In this document: positions 14,166 through 19,096 of the stretch, piece after piece
Numbering within the stretch: position 1 is the stretch's first letter
How the letters are laid out: every line of letters starts with the position of its first letter
Assembly (NCBI GenBank): GCA_025351525.1
Contig: JANXVV010000257.1
Location: 1 to 19,096, forward strand
Reading direction: 5' to 3'
DNA: 19,096 bases
Source: Humisphaera sp.
GTDB taxonomy: Bacteria; Planctomycetota; Phycisphaerae; Tepidisphaerales; Tepidisphaeraceae
The notes under the pieces: generated by a model
Databases searched by the model: none
Told to the model about the DNA's origin: nothing
Seen by the model: only the letters and a program-made list of their open reading frames with translations
Translations under genes and position numbers: made by a program

Positions 14166-15201
14166 TAAAATCCTTGACCATTTTTGAACAGATTAGATGC
14201 TGTCGGGGCGTCCAGCTTCTTGCACCATCGGGTCGCTGGTCGACGCCGAAGTATTTTTTAATCGCAGACCGCAGCGGGTCAATTCCGGTGCCGGTGGTAG
14301 CGACGGTGGCGAGGTTCGGGCGCGATCTCCAATCCCAGCCCGCCGGCAAATCGCTTTTATTCACAACGAGCATCGCCCTCGGAAATCGCTCCAACAATTC
14401 GGCGTCTTCCGAGCGCATCGGCTGCGAGCCATCCAACACCACTACCGCCAGATCCGCGTCGCTAACCTCTGCAACTGCCCGATCGATTGCCATGGCTTCA
14501 ATTGGATCGCGGGTCGACCTTACGCCGGGTGTATCCATCAGCAAAACCGCCAGGCCGTCGAGATTGGCGATCTCACCGACCCAATCTCGGGTGGTGCCGG
14601 GCAGATCGGCGGTGATGGAACGCTCTTGCCCGAAAAGCTGATTGGCAAGGGTGGATTTCCCCACATTGGCAGGGCCGACAATCGCCACACGCGGCGGATG
14701 CAACAGCCACCAGAGCCCGCGATCCTCCAACATTTGAGCCGCCCCCGCGCGCTGCTCGGTCGCGGGCAATTCCGAAAAACGTTCCCAGGCTTCCTTCTGC
14801 CGCAGCAACTCGAACAACGCCGGCTCGGTGGAAGCCATCGGAAGACACGCGAGAATTTCCCGCTCGATCTGCGTTGCCGCATCGACCGCCTCTTCGGGCA
14901 ACGGCAGATCGAGCCGATCCGTCACCGCAAACCCGAATCGCTCGGCCAGTTGGAAAAACGACCGCACGACCCATGGCCCCCCGTGCAGATTCACATCCGC
15001 CGTCGCACCGTCGGCGGCCAGCACGACGACCGGATCATCGATCACGCGATCGCCATCGGTGAGCACGCCGTGAACGCATCGATCGGGTCGAGCGGGTCGC
15101 GAAAAATGTTGCCGGAGAAAATCGGCAAGCCTCGGGCCTTTCAATCGCACCACGGCGATCGCGGCGCTGCCGGGTGGCGTGAGTTGGATCGCTTGATTCA
15201 T
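14161..15201 (-). CDS. Short MnmE/TrmE-like GTPase
   Basis: A 346-residue protein from ATG 15201. Residues 1-95 resemble the MnmE N-terminal tetrahydrofolate-binding domain (GSAAIAVVRLKGP, DVNLHGGPWVVRSFFQL in place of the usual E-x-x-x-HGG). Helices at 100-165 follow. The G domain at 170-320 is intact: GPANVGKST (176-184), PGTTRDW, DTPG (223-226), NKSD (281-284) and ATTGTG. It is about 100 residues shorter than MnmE (usually about 450) and lacks the C-terminal CxGK motif, ending in MVKDFT from a palindromic element that also supplies its stop. It may modify tRNA U34 like MnmE, or be a divergent GTPase. No ribosome binding site precedes the start; a repeat abuts it. It lies downstream of coaX on the same strand. 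Confidence 0.82.
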   Translation of the reverse strand: MNQAIQLTPPGSAAIAVVRLKGPRLADFLRQHFSRPARPDRCVHGVLTDGDRVIDDPVVVLAADGATADVNLHGGPWVVRSFFQLAERFGFAVTDRLDLPLPEEAVDAATQIEREILACLPMASTEPALFELLRQKEAWERFSELPATEQRAGAAQMLEDRGLWWLLHPPRVAIVGPANVGKSTLANQLFGQERSITADLPGTTRDWVGEIANLDGLAVLLMDTPGVRSTRDPIEAMAIDRAVAEVSDADLAVVVLDGSQPMRSEDAELLERFPRAMLVVNKSDLPAGWDWRSRPNLATVATTGTGIDPLRSAIKKYFGVDQRPDGARSWTPRQHLICSKMVKDFT

Positions 15202-15249
15202 AAAATGGTGGCATGGGCGTCTCGCCCGTGCGAATGCTGTTTGAAAAAC

Positions 15250-15334
15250 AGGTGCCACAGTTTGCGGTACTCCGAGACCTTCGCTCTTTGGCAGCAAAGG
15301 CACAGGTCTCGGAGTACCGCGACCTGTGGCACCT
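15250..15334. repeat. Fold-back element carrying GGTACTCC module
   Basis: 31-bp arms at 15250-15280 and 15304-15334 match at 29 of 31 positions (AGGTGCCACAG..., ...GCGGTACTCCGAGACCT) with a 23-bp loop. A further short hairpin, GCATGGGCG / CGCCCGTGC with one mismatch, lies outside to the left near 15211-15231. GGTACTCC/GGAGTACC recurs in the 4365-4548 element. It sits in the gap between coaX and the GTPase gene. Confidence 0.85.
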
Positions 15335-15378
15335 ACACAATTAGCACGGGCGGCCTACTACTATGTTCGCCAATCCAT

Positions 15379-16161
15379 TCAATCCGAATCGTGGTGCATG
15401 TAATGATTCGTGTACGCCAGCGCGATCCCGTAAAGCGTGAGGTCGGGAGAGATCGCGTGGACGATTTCCCAGCCGTCAAACAGCTTCGCCGCATCGCCGC
15501 CGGTGGTGATGAGGTCGGGCCACGTGCCGAGTTCGGTGGCGTAATTCTCGACGAGCTCCTTCACCATTCCGCGAATGCCGTGATAGACGCCCTGATGAAT
15601 CGCCTCCGCCGTGCTGCGGCCATAGGGATGCGCGGGAACCACCAGATCGACGAGGGGCAATGTCGCGGTTTTTTCGTGGAGCGATGAAATCATCAGCGCC
15701 ACACCGGGCGCGATCGCCCCGCCGAGAAATTCACCGGCGTCGTTACACAGATCGACGGTGATCGCCGTGCCCGCGTCAACAACGACGCAGGCCTTTCCGA
15801 TTTGCTCATACGCGGCAGCCACATTCACCACGCGATCCACGCCGGTCTGCTTCGGATTTTCCGTCAGCACTTTGATCGGCAGATCCAGATCGCGCCCCAC
15901 CCATTCAACCCGCTGCCCCGTGGTTTCCTTGACGACATGCTCCAATGATTCAAGCACCCCCGCCACCCCATGAACGCAGGCCCCGGCGACGGCCGCGCCG
16001 CCCACATCCTTGATTTTATCCCACGCCTCCGAAATTTTGCCGCCCCATTCGCTTTTTTGCTCGTGCGTCAACCGGGTAACGTGAGTGAGTTCCCCCGCCG
16101 CAAACACCCCGATTGCCAGCCGCGAGTTGCCGGCGTTCAATACCATGAGATTGATGTCCAT
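15379..16161 (-). CDS. coaX: Type III pantothenate kinase
   Basis: A 260-residue protein; I start at ATG 16161 because the family begins right at its first nucleotide-binding strand (a frame from 16197 exists). It catalyses ATP-dependent phosphorylation of pantothenate, the first step of coenzyme A synthesis, in the cytoplasm. Family motifs: LNAGNSRLAIGVF (8-20) for the DxGNT phosphate loop, TGVDRVVN (106-113), DAGTAITVD (129-137), GGAIAPG (147-153) and TTGGDA (219-224). The usual first Asp of DxGNT is Asn (N9), which is unusual because that Asp is catalytically important in studied enzymes. The rest looks functional. The ribosome binding site is weak. It is followed by the MnmE-like GTPase gene and preceded by a strong terminator-like hairpin. 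Confidence 0.9.
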   Translation of the reverse strand: MDINLMVLNAGNSRLAIGVFAAGELTHVTRLTHEQKSEWGGKISEAWDKIKDVGGAAVAGACVHGVAGVLESLEHVVKETTGQRVEWVGRDLDLPIKVLTENPKQTGVDRVVNVAAAYEQIGKACVVVDAGTAITVDLCNDAGEFLGGAIAPGVALMISSLHEKTATLPLVDLVVPAHPYGRSTAEAIHQGVYHGIRGMVKELVENYATELGTWPDLITTGGDAAKLFDGWEIVHAISPDLTLYGIALAYTNHYMHHDSD

Positions 16162-16254
16162 TCCGGGATAATAGCATCTTCCGGGCGATGGCGTCATGCG
16201 GGGAGATTCAAATGCGTCGCGTGCATCAACACTTTGTCATCCGAAGAGCGCATG

Positions 16255-16336
16255 GATTTTTTAGCGGCTGTGCCGAAGGCACGCGTTTTTCGGATTTAAA
16301 AAAGCGTACCTTCCGGCACAGCCGCTAAAAAAAATC
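16255..16336 (-). terminator. Long hairpin with A/T-rich flanks after the SGNH hydrolase gene
   Basis: The 14-bp perfect core TAGCGGCTGTGCCG (16262-16275) pairs with 16314-16327. The pairing extends through AAGG and GCG into T- and A-runs on both sides (arms 16255-16290 and 16298-16336). Read on the minus strand it follows the SGNH gene stop (16341) within a few bases and is followed by T-rich sequence, as an intrinsic terminator should be. Being symmetric it could also be a repeat unit; it also lies 94 bp upstream of coaX. Confidence 0.7.
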
Positions 16337-16340
16337 ACCC

Positions 16341-17054
16341 TCACTTCAAATGCCGCCGCACCGCCTCGGCATAAATTTTGTTCCCTTCAGCGTTGTTATG
16401 CAGCCGATCTTTCACAAACAGATCCTCCCTCGGCTTGCCATCCGACCCGAGAAACTGGTCCCACACTTCGATGAACTCCAACCCCTTCTGCCCGGCGGTG
16501 TACGCCTTCAGCATCGCGTTGGCCGACTTCCTCTTTTCCGCCTGATTCCAGCGCGCGGGGTTCGGATTCAGGCTGAAAAGAGCAATGCGGGTCTCCGGCA
16601 ATCGGGTATGCACGATGGCAACAAACGCCTTCAAATCCACCAGCAGTTGCTCGGCGGTTATGCCGGCGGTGAGGTCGTTGCCACCCTCGCGGAGAATGAT
16701 AAGCCGGGGCCTGCACGGAATCACGATCCGCTCGGCGAAGTAGGTCGCATCCGCCATCTGCGATCCGCCAAATCCCCGGTTGATGACGGCTTGATCCGGG
16801 AAATCCGCCGCGAGCGTGGTCCACTTTTTAAACCCTGAGTCGCCGATGAACAGCACCGCGCCCAGCGGCGGCGGCGCTATTTTGTCGGCAGCCTCAAACG
16901 CCGCAATCTCCTTTTCAAACTTCGCGCTCGGCGAGACAGGGTGGGTGGCCGGGACGTTTTCCGCCGGTTTGTCGGCACCGATTCCCTCCGTCGCGAAAAA
17001 AAGTATCGCGAACACCGGCAATAATAGAATGCGAGGCAGAGGGTTCTTAAACAT
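16341..17054 (-). CDS. Exported SGNH (GDSL-type) hydrolase
   Basis: A 237-residue protein. ATG 17054 is chosen because AAAGGA lies 4-5 nt upstream on the minus strand and a signal peptide (about 1-27, RILLLPVFAILFFATEG) starts directly; the longer frame to 17222 runs through a palindrome. SGNH blocks are present: GDS at 71-73 (S73 nucleophile), GFGGSQ at 94-99 (oxyanion Gly), GGND at 124-127 (N126), and DRLH with D216 and H219. It would act outside the cytoplasm as an esterase, such as a carbohydrate deacetylase or lipase. Length and motifs fit planctomycete GDSL-type esterases; the substrate is unknown. It is likely monocistronic because of the hairpin after it. Confidence 0.9.
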   Translation of the reverse strand: MFKNPLPRILLLPVFAILFFATEGIGADKPAENVPATHPVSPSAKFEKEIAAFEAADKIAPPPLGAVLFIGDSGFKKWTTLAADFPDQAVINRGFGGSQMADATYFAERIVIPCRPRLIILREGGNDLTAGITAEQLLVDLKAFVAIVHTRLPETRIALFSLNPNPARWNQAEKRKSANAMLKAYTAGQKGLEFIEVWDQFLGSDGKPREDLFVKDRLHNNAEGNKIYAEAVRRHLK

Positions 17055-17101
17055 GGTTTCCTTTGAGCTTTTAAAGCAGTGGTTGGCGATCTGCATGAAT
17101 A

Positions 17102-17143
17102 ATAGCCGTGGGCGGAAGCCCCGAGGCTTCCGCCTACGGCTAT
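17102..17143. repeat. Palindrome (GGCGGAAGCC / GGCTTCCGCC type) upstream of the SGNH gene
   Basis: Arms ATAGCCGT and GGCGGAAGCC pair with GGCTTCCGCC and ACGGCTAT, with one internal mismatch (G17110/T17135) and a 4-nt CCGA loop. It lies 48 bp upstream of the SGNH start, in the minus-strand 5' leader. It is a repeat type I recall from planctomycete intergenic regions; a role in that leader is possible but unshown. Confidence 0.8.
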
Positions 17144-17283
17144 CAAAGCAATACACTGAGTCTTGTAGGGTCCGCAATGTAAACCGTTGAAATCGCTGGA
17201 GGGCGGCAGTGATCTTCCCCACCCCCGACTGGCGCGCCTCGGTCCCTCATCGCGGGTAAACTCCCGCACGAAAGGAACCGCTC

Positions 17284-17712
17284 ATGGCTCAGACAACCTC
17301 CCCGTCTTTTCCACTGAAAGACGCTTCTCTTTCTTCCGCGCCGCCGGCCGGCCACGCGCCGATCGCCGGGGTCGCCGCCGTCCCCGATGCCGGGGCGGCG
17401 CGCGATGCGCAGGGACATTTCTCACAGCCGTTCAAGCTCGCCGCCGCGCGCTATGCGGCGTCGAGCGGCAAGTCCCAACGCGCTGCGGCGAAGGACCTGG
17501 GCATCGGCGACGGCACCCTCGGCGAATGGATGCGCGATGCCAAACCCGACGCCGCCGGAATCGTCGACGCGCCGCGCTTCGATGAGCCGGCGCAGTTGCG
17601 AACCCAGAACCGCAAGCTGACGGCACGCGCCGCCCGGCTCACCGCCGAGCGCGACTTTTTAAAAAAAGTCGCGGGCTACTTTGCGACACCCCCGAACGGA
17701 GGTTCGCGGTGA
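17284..17712 (+). CDS. IS3-family transposase OrfA
   Basis: A 142-residue protein with AAAGGAA 9-15 nt before ATG 17284. Residues 49-85 form the helix-turn-helix (QPFKLAAARYAAS, KDLGIGDGTLGEWMRDAK) that binds the IS ends. Residues 103-132 form the leucine-zipper-like coiled coil ending FLKKVAGYFA, the family signature before the OrfA/OrfB frameshift. The Pro/Ala-rich first 45 residues are longer than in most OrfA proteins. Its partner orfB is broken, so the OrfA protein has no functional partner here, though as a DNA-binding protein it could still affect related copies elsewhere. Confidence 0.85.
   Translation: MAQTTSPSFPLKDASLSSAPPAGHAPIAGVAAVPDAGAARDAQGHFSQPFKLAAARYAASSGKSQRAAAKDLGIGDGTLGEWMRDAKPDAAGIVDAPRFDEPAQLRTQNRKLTARAARLTAERDFLKKVAGYFATPPNGGSR
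17661..17667 (+). promoter_or_regulatory. Candidate -1 frameshift slippery heptamer
   Basis: A_AAA_AAA in phase (codons TTA AAA AAA) near the end of orfA, as used by many IS3-family elements to make the OrfAB fusion. It also sits within the palindrome GACTTTTTAAAAAAAGTC. The -1 orfB frame is not preserved downstream, so it is now idle. Confidence 0.35.
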
Positions 17713-18126
17713 TTCACCTCCACCGATTCCAACCATCCTCATCCGGTCTTTGAGAACCGGCTCGACCGCGACTTCACCGCTGCGGGCATGGATCGGAAGT
17801 GGGCTGATGACATTACCTACATCCATACCCATGAAGGCTTTTTGTACCCGGCTGCCAGTACGCCGGGAAACAGTATCAGGACAAGCTGATCGAGTTCAGT
17901 CTGGAGTGCAGCATGAGCGGCGTGGGCAACTGCTCTCTACAACGCGGTGGTCGAAAGTCTCTGGGCCAGCTTGAAAAACGAGCTGGTGTTCCAGCGCACC
18001 TTCGCGACAAAGCAGGATGCGAAGGATGCGATCTTCGAGTGGATCGTGGTATGGTATCATCGGAAACGAAGGCACAGCTCACTGGGCTATGTCAGCCCCG
18101 AAGCGTTCGAGGCAAAGCAGAACTGA
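17713..18126 (+). pseudogene. IS3-family transposase OrfB, internally deleted and frameshifted
   Basis: Three blocks in different frames are recognisable. Block 1 (17713-17851) gives TDSNHPHPVFENRLDRDF and KWADDITYIHTHEGFLY, holding the first catalytic Asp. Block 2 (17850-17933, another frame) gives CQYAGKQYQDKLIEF and SMSGVGNC. Block 3 (17935-18126) gives YNAVVESLWASLKNELVFQR with the catalytic Glu, then WYHRKRRHSSLGYVSPEAF and stop TGA. The N-terminal HTH part of OrfB and the segment with the second Asp (HSDRG) are missing, apparently through at least two deletions. Without the DDE triad it cannot be active. Confidence 0.88.
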
Positions 18127-18534
18127 CACCGGACCTGGGCGCGCACGTTTTTCGTGGGGAAGATGACGTCAAAACCGGGACTTTAAAGGGAGTTCCGGGA
18201 GCAGTGTCGGCGAAGGCCTGTTTGCGACCGACACGACGTCCGGCCTTAAGGCGGCGCGAGCATGGATCGGGCTTGGGCACGGAACCTTGGAACCTGTCGC
18301 CTCGATGTAAAGGGAAAGGCGCAAGCGGCGGACCCGCGAGGCCGAATACCGGTGGAAGGCGCGCGCCTTCCCGCATGAGGCACAGGGACGGAACGACCCG
18401 TGGTAGCGACGAAGCGGCCGTAACGGGCCGTGACGGCAAGAGGGCACCCTTGTCAAGGTGTCGCCTTGCGGCGCGAAGGGGTCGTGTCATTCAGTTCTCG
18501 ATCAACGAGTCAACCGCGCAAGCGGAAGGAGCTT
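18127..18534 (+). ncRNA. Group II intron RNA, 5' domains (boundary uncertain)
   Basis: No gene is expected in these 408 bases. The stretch around 18215-18310 (GGCCTTAAGGCGGCGCGAGC, GGGCTTGGGCACGGAACCTT, GGAACCTGTCGCCTCGATG) matches what I recall of domain I of bacterial group II introns that encode this class of reverse transcriptase. The maturase start follows at 18535 in the domain IV position, with AAGGAG at 18526-18531. I could not find a convincing GUGYG 5' splice end, so the 5' end may be truncated or lie within 18127-18200. It begins next to the stop of the IS remnant. Confidence 0.65.
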
Positions 18535-19096
18535 ATGTCCGAGGACAAACCGTTTTGTATTTCGAAGTGGGCGGTCCTACATGCGTGGGCGAAAGTCCGC
18601 GACAATGACGGGGCCGCCGGCGTCGATGGCGTGTCGATCGAGGGATTCGAGAAAAAGTTGCACAACAACCTCACCCGTGCCGGAACTAAACGCAGATGTC
18701 ATCGGGGTCGTACATGCCGCCGCCGGTCAAGCGGGTGATGATCCCCAAGACCGACGGCAAGCAGCGACCGCCGGGTATCCCGACCGTGGGAGCTGCATTT
18801 GGTTCCGGCACGGTTGTGGTGAAGATGGAACTGGAGCCGAAGGTGGAACCGTTGTTCCATCCCGACAGCTACGGTTACAGGCCAAAGAAGTCGGCGCTGG
18901 ACGCGGTCGGCACATGCCGACAGCGTTGCCGGCGTTATGACTGGGTCGTGGATCCGGACATCAGAGGGTTCTTCGACAACATCGATCACTCGCTGATGAT
19001 GCACGCTGTCCGCAAGCATACGGACTGCCCGTGGGTCTTGCTGTACATCGAGCGCTGGCTGAAAGCGCCGGTTCAAGCCGAGGATGGAACACGGAT
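18535..19096 (+). pseudogene. ltrA: Group II intron reverse transcriptase/maturase, frameshifted, cut by window end
   Basis: Begins MSEDKPFCISKWAVLHAWAKVR and DNDGAAGVDGVSIEGFEKKLHNNL in one frame (18535-18675). A frame change near 18676-18695 is followed by SSGSYMPPPVKRVMIPKTDGK and onward, open to the window end. RT motifs visible: GIPTVG, HPDSYGYRPKKSALDAV, and DPDIRGFFDNID with the first catalytic Asp motif, where a Leu is replaced by Pro. After GIPTVG the usual DRIAQ is replaced by AAFGSGT, two residues longer, suggesting compensating indels. The YADD, maturase and endonuclease parts lie beyond the window. Intact, such proteins aid intron splicing and retrohoming; this copy looks inactive unless the break is a sequencing error. 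Confidence 0.82.

Larger units (their letters stand above)
17187..18126 (+). mobile_element. Degenerate IS3-family insertion sequence
   Basis: Contains an intact orfA (17284-17712) followed by pieces of orfB to the stop at 18126. The ends were not fixed: a stretch at 17165-17185 (AGGGTCCGCAATGTAAACC) weakly resembles the reverse complement of 18125-18145 (CAGGTCCGGTGTCAG), which may be decayed terminal repeats. Large parts of orfB, including the second catalytic Asp region, are deleted, so it cannot move by itself. Confidence 0.75.

Noticed and set aside
4365..15334. Recurring palindromes considered as a CRISPR array
   Set aside because: Copies are kilobases apart, self-complementary and of variable format, with no regular spacers and no cas genes.
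14197..15687. 496-aa + strand open frame opposite the GTPase and coaX
   Set aside because: It runs through two clearly coding minus-strand genes and a fold-back repeat, with no family motif of its own.
17913..18608. 231-aa + strand frame spanning the IS end and the intron
   Set aside because: It only briefly matches transposase residues before a frame shift, then reads intron RNA; a chimera of remnants.
1..19096. tRNA, rRNA or riboswitch genes
   Set aside because: By eye I found no tRNA cloverleaf, rRNA signature or known riboswitch core; weak cases could be missed without a covariance search.

Overview
The window looks like a chromosomal segment of a high-GC member of the Planctomycetota, possibly Phycisphaerae-like. 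This is an inference from several gene types and from intergenic repeats typical of that phylum; no rRNA or marker gene is present. The gene types are a sugar-dehydrogenase-like propeller fused to c-type haem domains, a double-CxxC zinc-ribbon membrane protein, a GH10-like protein without catalytic glutamates, an ECF sigma gene coupled to a large LolA-like membrane gene, and a short MnmE-like GTPase next to coaX.

Layout. Positions 98-1347 (+) hold two unrecognised proteins separated by a large inverted repeat. Positions 1387-2693 hold a zinc-ribbon multi-pass membrane protein gene flanked by 47-bp direct repeats; the right-hand copy is the 3' end of the GH10-like gene (2651-4279, -). Positions 4365-5811 (+) carry a nested fold-back repeat and then an exported serine beta-lactamase-like hydrolase. 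Positions 5937-7103 (-) carry a conserved unknown protein and a DUF2293 protein. Positions 7188-10226 (+) encode the propeller/multihaem fusion. Positions 10439-12351 (-) are the ECF sigma factor and its overlapping membrane partner. Positions 12559-13728 (-) encode a Tat-exported sulfite-oxidase-like molybdoenzyme, and 13885-14106 (+) a small unknown protein. Positions 14161-17054 (-) encode the MnmE-like GTPase, type III pantothenate kinase (coaX) and an SGNH hydrolase.

The right end (about 17187-19096) is a mobile-element graveyard. It holds an IS3-family orfA, an internally deleted and frameshifted orfB, and directly after it a group II intron whose reverse transcriptase gene has a frame break near its 5' end and runs off the window.

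The most distinctive signal is the density of palindromic intergenic elements. One core (GCATGGGCTACCAGCCCATG) occurs in single-hairpin and double-hairpin formats. Two larger fold-backs share a GGTACTCC/GGAGTACC module. Others are AT-rich inverted repeats around ATGACGAATGACGAA or CACGAAnACACGAAG. Several supply the stop codon or last codons of neighbouring genes or abut start codons, so they have probably shaped gene ends here. I saw no tRNA, rRNA or CRISPR array, and no obvious new multi-gene defence or biosynthetic system; the repeat biology and the pseudo-enzyme are the best leads.
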